Source: Ignavibacteriales bacterium | GTDB lineage: Bacteria; Bacteroidota; Ignavibacteria; Ignavibacteriales; Ignavibacteriaceae | NCBI GenBank assembly: GCA_015709675.1 | Contig: CP054182.1 | Location: forward strand, 496,001 to 560,000 | Reading direction: 5' to 3' | Length of the DNA stretch: 64,000 bases | Shown here: in pieces, positions 34,067-43,769 of the stretch | Layout: each line of letters starts with the position of its first letter | Position numbering within the stretch: position 1 is the stretch's first letter | Position numbers and translations under genes: made by a program | The notes under the pieces: model-generated | Seen by the model: the letters and a program-made list of their open reading frames with translations, nothing else | The model's database searches: none | Told to the model about the DNA's origin: nothing

Positions 34067-35713
34067 TTATCCCTCAACCAATAATTTCATTGGCTGTTCC
34101 AGCGCTTCAATCATCCAGCGGAGGAAACGGATTGCATCCGCGCCGTCAATCAGACGGTGATCGTACGAAAGGGAAAGCGGCAGCATCAGACGCGGGACAA
34201 ACTCACCGTTCTTATATACCGGCTCATATGCTCCGCGGGAGACACCAAGGATCGCCACTTCCGGTGTGTTAACAATCGGAGTGAAATAGGTTCCGCCGAT
34301 TCCGCCTAGATTGGATATGGTAAAGCACGCGCCGGAAAGATCATCCGGGCTTACCTTGCGCTGTTTTGCTTTATCGGCAATCACAGCCAGATCCTGCGCG
34401 ATTTCGGTGATGTTCTTCGTATCAGCATCGCGGATAACCGGAACAATCAGTCCGCGGTCGGTATCAACAGCAACGCCGATGTTGAAGTACTTCTTATAGA
34501 TAATCTCTTTCTTCTCCATATCAACCGATGCGTTGAACTGCGGGAAGTTTTTCATTGCTGACGCGGCTATTTTAATAAGGATTGCAGTAACGGTCAGCTT
34601 TGCGCCTTTAGCTTCAACTTTTGGTGAAAGGGCTTTTCTTACCGCCTCAAGATCGGTGATATCGGCTTTATCAAACTGTGTTACATGCGGTACCGATGCC
34701 CATGCATAACTGAGATGCTCTGCTGTCTTTGCGCGGACGTTGCTCATTGCAACGCGCTCAACCTGGCCGAACTTTGTAAAATCAGGAAGCGCTTCTGCTT
34801 TAATGCCGAAGAATCCTCCTGAAGAAGCACCGCCGCCTGCAGCACGCTCCGTGTTAATCTTCTTCATGTATGTTTTAATATCATCAATGGAGATTCTTCC
34901 GCCAGGACCGCTTCCCGGTACCAGATTGATATCAACGCCGATTTCACGTGCGAATCTTCTTGATGACGGAGCGGCAGGTGCAGGATTAGAAGATATAGCT
35001 GACTGCATATCAACAAGCACGCTCTTTGCTGATCCTGTTTCCTTCGGAGCCGGCGCTTCAGCCGGTTTAACAGGCTCCTGTTTAACTGCAGGAGCAGATA
35101 CAGCAGCGGGTGCACTTTTAACCGGAGCCGGTACTGATGCAGTGCCTCCTTCTGCCTTAAATACCACCTGCCCAACGGAAACTTTATCCCCTTCCTTTAT
35201 ATATACGTCCAGAACTTTGCCCGCCACGGTGGAAGGCACTTCAATAGTCGCTTTATCAGTTTCAATTTCAAGAACAGGATCATCAATCTTCACTTCCTGT
35301 CCGGGGGCTACAAGCACTTTGAGCACTGATGCCGAGGCAATATTCTCGCCAAGATCAGGCACGGTGAACTCTTTTGAGCCGGGCACAGATGCTTTCGGCT
35401 CTTCAACTCTGAATTCAGGCGCCGGAGCTTTTACCGGTTCAGGTGCTGCGGGAGCGGGGGTTGCGGCAGATGCGCTTCCCTCTTCAACGGTAAAAGCAGC
35501 ATCGCCGACTTTTACCTTTGATCCCTCTTTGATCATCACTTTGGTTACTTTACCCGCAACGGTGCTGGGTATTTCAATCGTAGCTTTATCTGTTTCAATC
35601 TCAATGACCGGCTGATCAACTTCAACCACATCGCCTTCTTTAATCAGGACTTTAAGGACATCGGCGCTGGCAATGTTTTCGCCCAAATCCGGTATGATAA
35701 AATCTTTTGTCAT
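34067..35713 (-). CDS. aceF: Pyruvate dehydrogenase E2, dihydrolipoamide acetyltransferase
   Basis: A 548-residue E2 core subunit of pyruvate dehydrogenase. It has two N-terminal lipoyl domains (each with the ETDKATIE lysine motif, about residues 5-80 and 118-192). A Pro/Ala-rich linker, an E1/E3-binding domain (SSRRFAREIGVDINLVPGSG) and the acyltransferase domain with SYDHRLIDGADAIRF near the C-terminus follow. I start at ATG 35713 rather than the TTG two codons earlier. It lies 145 bp after the E1 gene, with a GTAGAGAC palindrome between. No E3 gene is nearby. Confidence 0.95.
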   Translation of the reverse strand: MTKDFIIPDLGENIASADVLKVLIKEGDVVEVDQPVIEIETDKATIEIPSTVAGKVTKVMIKEGSKVKVGDAAFTVEEGSASAATPAPAAPEPVKAPAPEFRVEEPKASVPGSKEFTVPDLGENIASASVLKVLVAPGQEVKIDDPVLEIETDKATIEVPSTVAGKVLDVYIKEGDKVSVGQVVFKAEGGTASVPAPVKSAPAAVSAPAVKQEPVKPAEAPAPKETGSAKSVLVDMQSAISSNPAPAAPSSRRFAREIGVDINLVPGSGPGGRISIDDIKTYMKKINTERAAGGGASSGGFFGIKAEALPDFTKFGQVERVAMSNVRAKTAEHLSYAWASVPHVTQFDKADITDLEAVRKALSPKVEAKGAKLTVTAILIKIAASAMKNFPQFNASVDMEKKEIIYKKYFNIGVAVDTDRGLIVPVIRDADTKNITEIAQDLAVIADKAKQRKVSPDDLSGACFTISNLGGIGGTYFTPIVNTPEVAILGVSRGAYEPVYKNGEFVPRLMLPLSLSYDHRLIDGADAIRFLRWMIEALEQPMKLLVEG

Positions 35714-35758
35714 GGTCAATATTTACATTAATATATATAAAATTTTCATTATTCCCTG

Positions 35759-35833
35759 CAGAGACGATGTCTCGACAGGTATGGGTAGAGACGATGCATC
35801 CCGATTGCATCGGGACAAGTGCATCGTCTCTAC
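35759..35833. repeat. GTAGAGAC palindrome with a nested palindrome in its centre
   Basis: Arms GTAGAGACGATGCA (35785-35798) and TGCATCGTCTCTAC (35820-35833) are those of the perfect palindrome at 33963-33990. Here they are separated by 21 nt holding a second palindrome, TCCCGA-TTGCA-TCGGGA. A broken copy (GCAGAGACGATG) precedes at 35759. It sits between the E1 and E2 genes. Confidence 0.85.
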
Positions 35834-35858
35834 GGTAAATCGTTTTTACAACTGATGA

Positions 35859-38534
35859 CTACGCAATATGCGGATTCAGCTTATCCGGATTGATATCCAG
35901 ATCTTTCATCGCTTTTTTAACATCCGCCATTTTGAAGCGGCCTTCTTTTGCGAGAGCATAAAGCGCGCCAAGAACGACATATCTTCTGTCAACTTCAAAG
36001 AAATCACGCAGTTCTTTTCTGCCTTCGCTTCTTCCGAATCCGTCCGTGCCGAGCGAAACAAGCTCTTTCGGCAGCCACTTGGAGACTGAATCCGGCAGTG
36101 CCTTCATATAGTCGGAGGATGCCACAAACACGCCGTCATCTTTGGTGAAGAGTGATGATATATACGGCACCTTCGGCTTATCGGAAGGATGCAGCAGATT
36201 CCAGCGTTCGGTCTCAAGTGCGTCACGGCGGAGCTCCTTGTAGCTTGTTACGCTGTATACATCAGCAGCCACTTTATATTCTTTTTCAAGAATTTCAGCG
36301 GCTTTAATTACTTCGTTCAGGATGGTTCCGCTTCCGAACAGATTTGCTTTCAGCTTCTTATCCTTCATGGTTGATGTCTTAAAGCGGTACATTCCTTTCA
36401 GAATACCCTCTTTCACTCCCTCAGGCATTTCCGGCTGAGGATAGTTTTCATTCATCACCGTGATATAATAGAAAATGTTTTCCTGCTCTTCATACATCCG
36501 GCGGATACCGTCGCGGATAATAACAGCAAGTTCATACGCAAACGCGGGATCATAGGTAACCAGATTCGGCACAGGATACGCAAGCAGATGCGTCTGGCCG
36601 TCCTGATGCTGCAGGCCTTCGCCGTTGAGCGTGGTTCTTCCCGCAGTACCGCCAACAAGGAATCCCTTGGTGCGCATATCAGCGGCAGCCCATATCAGAT
36701 CGCCTATTCTCTGGAATCCGAACATGGAGTAATATATAAAGAACGGAATAGTGTTCACGCCGTGGGTCGCGTAAGCAGTACCGGCGGCAATGAATGAAGA
36801 CATTGAACCGGCTTCGGTAATGCCTTCTTCAAAAATCTGTCCGTTGCGCGCTTCTTTGTAGTAGAGAAGCGAATCTTTATCAACCGGTTCATAGAGCTGA
36901 CCCACGTGGCTGTATATACCAACCTGTCTGAAGAGCGCTTCCATACCAAAGGTACGGGCTTCATCGGGAACGATCGGCACAATAAGCTTTCCTATTTCCT
37001 TGTCACGCAGCAGTTTGGTAAGTATGCGCACGAAGACCATCGTGGTTGATACATCTCTGCCTTCTGAACTAGTGTAAAACTCTTTGAATACTTCTTCAGG
37101 AGGAGTTTTGATCGGGCGGACAACCACTCTTCTCTCAGGAACTGACCCTCCGAGCTGTGCACGTTTTTCTTTAAGATATTTTATTTCAGCAGAATCTTCA
37201 TCCGGCCTGTAGAACGGTACTTTTTCAATTTCAGCATCGGAGACAGGAATACCAAAACGCGTTCTGAATTCCTTAAGCTCATCTTCATTCAGCTTTTTCT
37301 GCTGATGAGTTATGTTCTTTCCTTCACCGCTTTCACCAAGTCCGTAACCCTTAATGGTTTTTGCGAGGATAACTGTGGGCTGACCCTTATGTTCAACAGC
37401 GGCTTTCATAGCAGCATAGACTTTTTCAGGATCATGGCCTCCGCGCTTCATCTTTCGGAGCTGTTCATCGCTCAGATGTTCTGCCATTTCAAGCAGTTCG
37501 GGATCAACACCGAAGAAATCCTGACGGAAATAAGCGCCGGACTCAACCGAGTACTTCTGATACTGGCCGTCAACAATTTCGCTCATTCTTCTGACGAGCT
37601 TTCCTTTGCTGTCACGGGCAAGAACCGGATCCCAGTCGCTTCCCCACACCACTTTAATCACGTTCCATCCTGCACCGCGGAAAGCTGCTTCCAGCTCCTG
37701 AATAATTTTTCCGTTACCGCGAACCGGTCCGTCAAGGCGCTGCAGGTTACAGTTGATCACAAAGATCAGGTTGTCAAGTTTTTCACGGGAAGCAAGAGTA
37801 ATAGCTCCCAGGGTTTCAGGCTCATCTGTTTCACCGTCACCGAGGAATGCCCAAACACGGCTGCTTCCGGTTTTCTTAAGGCCGCGGTCTTCCAGATAAC
37901 GGTTAAAGCGCGCCTGATAAATTGCCATGATTGGTCCAAGACCCATGGATACCGTCGGGAATTCCCAGAAATTCGGCATCAGCCAGGGGTGCGGATATGA
38001 GGAAAGCCCTTTTCCATCTTTTAATTCTCTTCTGAAGTTATTCAGCTCTTCCAGACCGATTCTGCCTTCGAGGAATGCGCGGGCATAGATACCGGGAGAA
38101 GCGTGTCCCTGGAAGTAAATCTGATCGCCATCCATATCTTCACCTTTACCGCGGAAGAAGTGGTTGAACGCAACTTCATAAATGGTTGCCGCGGATGCAT
38201 AGGTGGAGATGTGACCGCCGGGGGCTGCTTCATCCTTATTTGCTTTTACCACCATTGCCATAGCGTTCCAGCGGAGGATGGATTTTATCCTTCTTTCAAT
38301 TTCACGGTCGCCGGGGTACGGGGGTTGCTTTTCGCGGGGAATGGTATTAATATAAGGGGTATTTGCGGTAAATGGGATTTCAACTCCGGCTTTCTGGGCG
38401 CGGATCTGGAGCTGCTGCAGGATTTCTATTACTCTGCGGGGGCCGCCGTTTTTGAGTACATAGTCTAATGAATACAGCCACTCTTCATTTTCTAATTCTT
38501 CAATTTGTCTTTGCGTCAGATTCTCTTCCGCCAT
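35859..38534 (-). CDS. aceE: Pyruvate dehydrogenase E1, homodimeric type
   Basis: An 891-residue thiamine-diphosphate enzyme decarboxylating pyruvate and passing the acetyl group to E2 lipoyl. The ThDP motif GDGETDEPETLGAITLA...NCNLQRLDGPVRGN lies at about residues 230-275. The N-terminal GGHISTYASAATIYEVAFNHF and the C-terminal LGTDGFGRSEGRKELRDFFEVD are typical of AceE, and the length matches. It begins the aceE-aceF run. Confidence 0.96.
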   Translation of the reverse strand: MAEENLTQRQIEELENEEWLYSLDYVLKNGGPRRVIEILQQLQIRAQKAGVEIPFTANTPYINTIPREKQPPYPGDREIERRIKSILRWNAMAMVVKANKDEAAPGGHISTYASAATIYEVAFNHFFRGKGEDMDGDQIYFQGHASPGIYARAFLEGRIGLEELNNFRRELKDGKGLSSYPHPWLMPNFWEFPTVSMGLGPIMAIYQARFNRYLEDRGLKKTGSSRVWAFLGDGETDEPETLGAITLASREKLDNLIFVINCNLQRLDGPVRGNGKIIQELEAAFRGAGWNVIKVVWGSDWDPVLARDSKGKLVRRMSEIVDGQYQKYSVESGAYFRQDFFGVDPELLEMAEHLSDEQLRKMKRGGHDPEKVYAAMKAAVEHKGQPTVILAKTIKGYGLGESGEGKNITHQQKKLNEDELKEFRTRFGIPVSDAEIEKVPFYRPDEDSAEIKYLKEKRAQLGGSVPERRVVVRPIKTPPEEVFKEFYTSSEGRDVSTTMVFVRILTKLLRDKEIGKLIVPIVPDEARTFGMEALFRQVGIYSHVGQLYEPVDKDSLLYYKEARNGQIFEEGITEAGSMSSFIAAGTAYATHGVNTIPFFIYYSMFGFQRIGDLIWAAADMRTKGFLVGGTAGRTTLNGEGLQHQDGQTHLLAYPVPNLVTYDPAFAYELAVIIRDGIRRMYEEQENIFYYITVMNENYPQPEMPEGVKEGILKGMYRFKTSTMKDKKLKANLFGSGTILNEVIKAAEILEKEYKVAADVYSVTSYKELRRDALETERWNLLHPSDKPKVPYISSLFTKDDGVFVASSDYMKALPDSVSKWLPKELVSLGTDGFGRSEGRKELRDFFEVDRRYVVLGALYALAKEGRFKMADVKKAMKDLDINPDKLNPHIA

Positions 38535-38634
38535 AGAATTTCCTTACTTCTAAATATATTCGCTAAATATCATACACAACTAAGAAACAATTAACCCGTT
38601 TTTACTGATTGTCCGGGGTTTAGAGGACATTTTT

Positions 38635-38695
38635 GAGGAAAATTACAAATTTTCAGCATGCAAATCTACTTAAATTGAGGAAAATTAACAATTTT
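38635..38695. repeat. Direct repeat GAGGAAAATTA(A)CAAATTTT
   Basis: GAGGAAAATTACAAATTTT at 38635-38652 is repeated as GAGGAAAATTAACAATTTT at 38677-38695, 42 bp apart. It lies 100-160 bp upstream of aceE, on the far side from HigBA, and may be a pair of regulator sites. The rest of 38535-38873 holds no gene. Confidence 0.5.
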
Positions 38696-38817
38696 AGCGG
38701 TAAAACAGGCGGGTTGGGGGTGGATGTAACGAATAAGACCCGCGGGGGACTCTTCGTTGCGGCAGGTGTTAAAGAAAAATTTCACTTAGTTAAAAGATAC
38801 AAACATTCATACAATAT

Positions 38818-38851
38818 AAGTTTCCACATAAGGAAACTTTTCGTATTTTTG
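38818..38851 (+). promoter_or_regulatory. Operator palindrome and -7 box of the HigBA-like pair
   Basis: AAGTTTCC (38818-38825), 6 nt, GGAAACTT (38832-38839) form a perfect 8-bp-arm palindrome. TATTTTTG (38844-38851) follows at once, and the toxin ATG is 22 nt further. An XRE antitoxin bound to the palindrome would block this promoter. Confidence 0.55.
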
Positions 38852-38873
38852 GCCATCCAATTGTTGCAATTGA

Positions 38874-39215
38874 ATGAGATATTTTCAGACGATATTTTTA
38901 AAAGAAGCTGATATTTTTCTGGGTAGTCTTGATCCCAAAGCGGTCAGAAAAATTCTTTTTAACGTTGACCTTGCGGAGCAGACAAATGATCCGAGGCTAT
39001 TCAAAAAACTTCGAAATGATATTTGGGAATTCAGAACGAATTTTATTGGTAACCAAATCCGGCTCCTGGCATTTTGGGATAAAGCAGGTCCAAAAGAAAC
39101 TCTTGTTATTGCAACACATGAGTTTATTAAAAAGACAGATAAAACTCCGGATAGAGAAATTGAAAGGGCTGTCAGGTTGAGAAATAATTACTTTAAACAG
39201 AAAACCGGTGAATAA
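38874..39215 (+). CDS. HigB/Gp49-like toxin of the RelE/ParE superfamily
   Basis: A 113-residue protein matching the Gp49/HigB pattern: RLFKKLRNDIWEFRTNFIGNQIRLLAFWDK, then a FIKKTDKTPDREIERAVRLRNNYF tail. Such toxins cut mRNA at the ribosome. The toxin-first order and the XRE antitoxin 3 nt downstream are the HigBA arrangement. The active-site residues were not verified individually. Confidence 0.85.
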   Translation: MRYFQTIFLKEADIFLGSLDPKAVRKILFNVDLAEQTNDPRLFKKLRNDIWEFRTNFIGNQIRLLAFWDKAGPKETLVIATHEFIKKTDKTPDREIERAVRLRNNYFKQKTGE

Positions 39216-39218
39216 AAC

Positions 39219-39545
39219 ATGAAAACGAACAAAACGAAAACCTTTTCTCTTAATGAGATGAAAGACAAATATATCGGCAAGACCGGTTCAAAAGAACGGG
39301 AGTTATATGAGTATGAACTTCGGCTTGAACTCCTTGGTAAAATGATTAAAGCCGCAAGAGTGGAACGGAATCTGACACAGGAAGAACTTGGAAATCTTGT
39401 GGGCGTTCAAAAAGCACAGATCTCAAAAATTGAGAACAGTACCAACAGTGCCAGAATAGATACTATTATTAAAGTTTTTCAGGCACTCAAAGCAGAAATA
39501 CATTTCAATGTAAAACTTGAAAATAACTTTGTGAAGCTTCCCTGA
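39219..39545 (+). CDS. XRE-family antitoxin (HigA-like)
   Basis: A 108-residue DNA-binding protein. The helix-turn-helix lies at about residues 43-95 (LGKMIKAARVERNLTQEELGNLVGVQKAQISKIEN). The N-terminal 40 residues are charged and probably contact the toxin. It follows the toxin after 3 nt and should repress through the palindrome at 38818-38839. Confidence 0.88.
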   Translation: MKTNKTKTFSLNEMKDKYIGKTGSKERELYEYELRLELLGKMIKAARVERNLTQEELGNLVGVQKAQISKIENSTNSARIDTIIKVFQALKAEIHFNVKLENNFVKLP

Positions 39546-39633
39546 CAAGGGCTGCTTCATACCAGAGCCCGCTTATATCGTACAGCAGCTTACCGGTATT
39601 TTAATTCTGAGGCACTCGCCTCATTGGGACAGA

Positions 39634-42003
39634 TTATTCCGGCTGCCCGTGCGGTATGGTAACGATAAAGGTTGATCCTCCTCCGGGGGTGCTTTCGGCT
39701 CTGATTTCCCCTCCTGTGAGCATTAACATTCGCTGCGCTATGGAAAGACCAAGTCCGGTTCCCTCAAACATACGGCTGTAGCCCTCGCTCACCTGCCTGA
39801 AATCCAGAAATATGGTTTCCAGATGCTCATCCGGTATTCCGATGCCGGTATCCCTGATATATATTGCTGCTTTCTCCCCTGCAATTCGTTTTGCTTCAAG
39901 TGTAACTCCCCCCGTCCGGGTGAACTTAATTGCGTTATCAGCCAGATTACTCAGCGCCTGCATCAGCAGTTCTTCATCAGAATAAACCGTAAGCATATCA
40001 TGGTCGGAAATCAGGGTAAAGCTGAGCCCTTTTTCCTCCGCTTCCGGACGGTATTTAGCTGCTATTGATTGAATCAGACGCTGAAGTGATATCTGCTTTT
40101 TCCGTGTTTTCATCTCACCGGATTCAAGAAGGGCAAGACTCATTATCGCGTTCAGCGTTGCCATAAGGCGGTTGCCTGACTTCAGAATACTGGCAGTTAT
40201 CCTTTTCTGTTCCTCTGACAGCGCTTCCTCATGCATAATCTGCGCAAAGCCAAGTATGCCGTTCATAGGAGTGCGCAGCTCATGACTCATATTTTTCAGG
40301 AATGCTGATTTAAGCTGGCTGCTCTGTTCAGCATGCGCTTTTGCCCTCAGTAATTCCTGCTCCTGTTCCACCTTCTCCGTAATATCCTCCACGATGGACA
40401 TTCCGGCAATCACCGTGCCGTCTGAATCGCGGAGAGGCGTGGTGCGCAGCCTCATGATAAACCTGACACGGCTGATAACCGATATATACTCCCCCTCAAA
40501 TTCCCCCGCCACTCCCTGCAGTGTCTCTGTAAGTATTCTGAGAACTTCATTATGCCGGAGGGAGAGAATCGAAAATCCTGAAATAGTTTCCTGATTAATC
40601 TTAAGGATTTCACAAAACTTGTTGTTAGCCGAGATCACCTTCATGTTCCTGTCAAACTGAAGAATCCCCACAGGAGAGCTGTCAAACAGTCCCCGGTAAC
40701 GGATTTCACTCTCTTCGATCATGGCTCTTGACTTTCTCCGTTCCGTTACATCACGGAAGTTCAGAATAATGCTTCGTACCACCGGATCTTTCAGGCGGTT
40801 GCTGAATGAGCACTCAATCCATATATATTCACCCGCCGCGGTCTTAATGCGGAACTCCTCATCCCTGACCTCTTCGCTGTTCTGAACCCTCTGAAGTATT
40901 CCGTCAACGCGGGCTGAATCCTCCGGAGCAGTTATATCAAGAAACGGAAAAGTAATGCAAGCGTATTCCTGAAATCCGGTTATCCTTACAAAAGCGGATG
41001 AATTAAAAATGATCCTCATGCCTGAGTCAAGCAGCATAATTACATCACTGCTGTTTTCAATAAGTTTCCTGAGCCACTCTTCACTTGCCTTAACGGCATC
41101 TTCCTTCTGTTTTCGTGCGGTTATATCCGCTGCCCTGATAAGAGTAAAGCTAACATCATCTGAATAAACATCTCTGACCACAATGGAAGCCCAGAATTCA
41201 TCTCCCCCTGCTTTTGGCAGTTTGATCTCAACCACCACCGGAGACCGTTCTGCGGTCCTTCCTCTCATGGATTCGAAAAGTTCCCCGGGGATATATTGTA
41301 TGATCTGCATTGCGTTCAGTTCCGCAAGAGATTTTACGCCGAAGATATTCAGCGCAAAACGGTTGCAGTTTTCAATCCTTCCGGTTATGGGAGAATAGAT
41401 GAGCAGTGCGTCGGTTGATTCATCAAAAAGCGCCCGCATCGTTTTGTTTCTGAACCGGAGTGCTGAAAATATTTTCCGCAGATTGTTAAGCACCAGTTCA
41501 AATATGAGGAAAAGCAGCAGCATGTTCCAAACGAAAATATCCCCGCGGACACCGGAGGCTCCGGAATAGGCGAACCAGAACATGGTCGCCGCAGCCATCA
41601 CTCCCATATATATACGGCGGAGCAGCGGCTCATGATAGCCCAGCACAACGGCCGAAATAATTGTAATATGTCCGGCTGCATACTCCAGGGAAAAATCATT
41701 CATGGTTGTCACCCGCAGCGACCAGAAACTGACCACATAAAACATCCCTTGCATAGCATGGCTGAAATATCGGCTGATGGGCGGCGAGGCTTTATATATG
41801 GCGATCAGAATTAACCCGAGCCCTGAAAGAACCATTCTCTCCCACAGGTTATCCTGTACGGCTTCGTTTGCGGCCTTATAAAGATATCCGAAAAGAGGCA
41901 GCCCCAGTATTCCTGCAAATAGAAGTGAAAGATAGACCCTTGAATAGCCCGTGGTCAGACTTTCTTCTTCACCGAACAAATTTTTAAGTTCTGATGTCTT
42001 CAT
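39634..42003 (-). CDS. Membrane-bound PAS sensor histidine kinase
   Basis: A 789-residue kinase. The N-terminus has about six membrane segments (residues 25-175). Three PAS domains follow (about 190-300, 315-435, 440-560; for example RKLIENSSDVIMLLDSGMRIIF and LFDSSPVGILQFDRNMKVI). HisKA has the phospho-acceptor H574 in NMSHELRTPMNGILG, and the HATPase domain ends with GTGLGLSIAQRM. There is no receiver domain. It is a colinear paralog of the kinase at 43770-46577, with the His at the same position. No response regulator gene is adjacent; the signal is unknown. Confidence 0.92.
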   Translation of the reverse strand: MKTSELKNLFGEEESLTTGYSRVYLSLLFAGILGLPLFGYLYKAANEAVQDNLWERMVLSGLGLILIAIYKASPPISRYFSHAMQGMFYVVSFWSLRVTTMNDFSLEYAAGHITIISAVVLGYHEPLLRRIYMGVMAAATMFWFAYSGASGVRGDIFVWNMLLLFLIFELVLNNLRKIFSALRFRNKTMRALFDESTDALLIYSPITGRIENCNRFALNIFGVKSLAELNAMQIIQYIPGELFESMRGRTAERSPVVVEIKLPKAGGDEFWASIVVRDVYSDDVSFTLIRAADITARKQKEDAVKASEEWLRKLIENSSDVIMLLDSGMRIIFNSSAFVRITGFQEYACITFPFLDITAPEDSARVDGILQRVQNSEEVRDEEFRIKTAAGEYIWIECSFSNRLKDPVVRSIILNFRDVTERRKSRAMIEESEIRYRGLFDSSPVGILQFDRNMKVISANNKFCEILKINQETISGFSILSLRHNEVLRILTETLQGVAGEFEGEYISVISRVRFIMRLRTTPLRDSDGTVIAGMSIVEDITEKVEQEQELLRAKAHAEQSSQLKSAFLKNMSHELRTPMNGILGFAQIMHEEALSEEQKRITASILKSGNRLMATLNAIMSLALLESGEMKTRKKQISLQRLIQSIAAKYRPEAEEKGLSFTLISDHDMLTVYSDEELLMQALSNLADNAIKFTRTGGVTLEAKRIAGEKAAIYIRDTGIGIPDEHLETIFLDFRQVSEGYSRMFEGTGLGLSIAQRMLMLTGGEIRAESTPGGGSTFIVTIPHGQPE

Positions 42004-42373
42004 ACCGGATATGGAAAATTGGTTAAATGTGTTAATTATTCATCTCTTAACTTAATTTACATAATCTCTGAAATATAAAAAGTGATGAACTGAATACTGC
42101 TCCGGACCAAAGTGACTTATAAAGCTTTATTCTGTTTTCTGCTCAAACGGTGAAGTTTTGTAGCTTCAAAGCAAAACAGCTGAAATCAGGGTGAAATCGA
42201 TGTTTTTTGCGCGTAATAGAGAGAGAAGAGAGTCCCCACGAAGAAGAAAGAATGTTTTAGAGCACAGGCGAACTCTTCATAAAAAAGACTCTGAAGCAAC
42301 ACGCCGCGGCGTATCGCGACAGACCTCAAATACCCTTAAAACTGAATTTCTTGCAGTGAATAAAATGATTCGT

Positions 42374-42449
42374 ACCGCCGGATAACAATCCGGTGCAGCC
42401 GGGATTTTGAGATGGTTTTGCGCGACAGATTATCATCTGTCGGTACGAA
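42374..42449. repeat. GACAGAT...ATCTGTC and CCGGAT...ATCCGG palindromes
   Basis: CCGGATAACAATCCGG-type (about 42378-42393) and GACAGATTATCATCTGTC (42424-42441), flanked by GTACC and GGTAC. These are the two palindromes of the tandem array at 21757-22115 in the other order. Part of the 1.77-kb gene-free region 42004-43769. Confidence 0.75.
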
Positions 42450-42760
42450 ATTTTGATCCCTCCCGGCCGATGTCAATTAATACCGCACAAATTTCTCTCT
42501 AATTACTTCCCAGATCTCTTATCTTTACAAGGCTTCTCGCTTCCGATTAAATCGCCGGTTGTTCATAACAGGTTCCTGCTCATGCTGAACGGCCTATGGT
42601 AAATACATTGCTGATTTTGTGTTTTGATAAATTTTTTTACAAATCAGGCATATATGTAAAATAGTACCGCATAAATACTGCTGTCGTACAAATTACGTTT
42701 ATCGGAAGAGATGTTGTTTTGGGGCAAAATAAATAAACAATGTAGATTGCTCAATTCCGG

Positions 42761-42877
42761 AAGCCCCCTCTTTCCAATGCAGATACAACTAAACACTAAA
42801 ATTACTCTCTGCAGAAACTTTAACGAAGTTAAATCCGGGATTGTCAGGAGAGAGGGGGTTGGGGGTGAGTCAAAAAA
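42761..42877 (+). repeat. MITE-like element, copy A
   Basis: About 117 bp. It opens AAGCCCCCTCTTTCCAAT and closes GTCAGGAGAGAGGGGGTTGG GGGTGAGT, so its ends are complementary (CCCCCTCT / AGAGGGGG). Copy B is in inverted orientation at 43166-43283. No coding capacity. Confidence 0.65.
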
Positions 42878-43165
42878 GCCCAATCAACGTACCAACCCTA
42901 TGAACCTAACACAGTATCACAACATCTTGCCTGAAGGTAAAAACGAATTCTTCAATCGAGTTTAATAATCACACCCGGTATCTGTTAAATTCTCTGATTA
43001 CATTATTACTGCTTTTCATGGCGGACAACAGTAAATACTCCATCTGGGAACATTAGTCACGTTATAGATGAGTAATTATAAAAATTACAAAATCTAAATG
43101 GCTTTCAAGACTTTTGCTGATCTGATATTTTTATCTGCATCCTGTTCTAGTGAGCATGTTCGCGA

Positions 43166-43283
43166 TAAAAAAACTCACCCCCCAACCCCCTCTCTTCTGA
43201 CAGACTGAATTTAACTGTATCCGGATTTTTCAGAGCGCTGTTATTGTGTTTATTGAGCTTTGTATTGAAAAGAGGGGGCTTTG
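43166..43283 (-). repeat. MITE-like element, copy B (inverted)
   Basis: Read on the minus strand it matches copy A in both ends and much of the interior (AGCCCCCTCTTTTCAAT at one end, CAGAAGAGAGGGGGTTGG and GGGGTGAG at the other). The two copies are 289 bp apart in opposite orientation between the two kinase genes. Confidence 0.65.
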
Positions 43284-43415
43284 CTCTATAACTTTCTTCT
43301 GTGAGATTGTTTGTATATATGAGCGTCGTTTTTCCTAATTAGATAACCCTTTTTAATATGTAATCGCAGATTTATTGATTTTGGTCAAATTATAACTGAA
43401 GTCATCAATAACACA

Positions 43416-43765
43416 GTTCTCTTGCGACACGCCGCGGCGTGGCTGGACAACTTGGTTGAGATTTTGATTTTCTGTTTTGATATGGGATTGTATTGGGAAT
43501 TTCGCGGACTCATCTGGAACACGGCTCTCTTGCGACACGCCGCGGCGTGTCGGTACAACTTGTTTGAGTTTTCGATTTTCTGTTTAAGAAGATTTGCTTT
43601 CGGAATTACCCGGATTCATCAAGAGCACGACCCCGTAGCGACACGCCGCGGCGTGTCGGTACAACTTAGTTGAGATTTTGATTTTCTGTTTTGAAAGGGG
43701 ATAACATCGGGAATTGCGCGGACTCATCTGAAACACGGCTCTGTTGCAAAACGCCGTGGCGGCAT
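43416..43765. repeat. Approx. 107-bp tandem repeat with GACACGCCG/CGGCGTGTC palindrome, 3.3 copies
   Basis: Palindromes begin at 43424, 43532 and 43638, with a degraded one at 43746 (periods 108, 106, 108). The core GACACGCCGCGGCGTGTC is a perfect 18-bp palindrome followed by GGTACAACTTRKTTGAG. A single related palindrome is at 42299-42316. The array ends just at the stop of the second kinase gene. Confidence 0.85.
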
Positions 43766-43769
43766 AAGA

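Noticed and set aside
34740-35615. 291-codon plus-strand frame
   Set aside because: Antisense shadow of the lipoyl and linker region of aceF; composition follows from Ala/Pro codons.
42191-42385. 64-codon basic open frame
   Set aside because: It runs through palindromic repeats and has no family resemblance.
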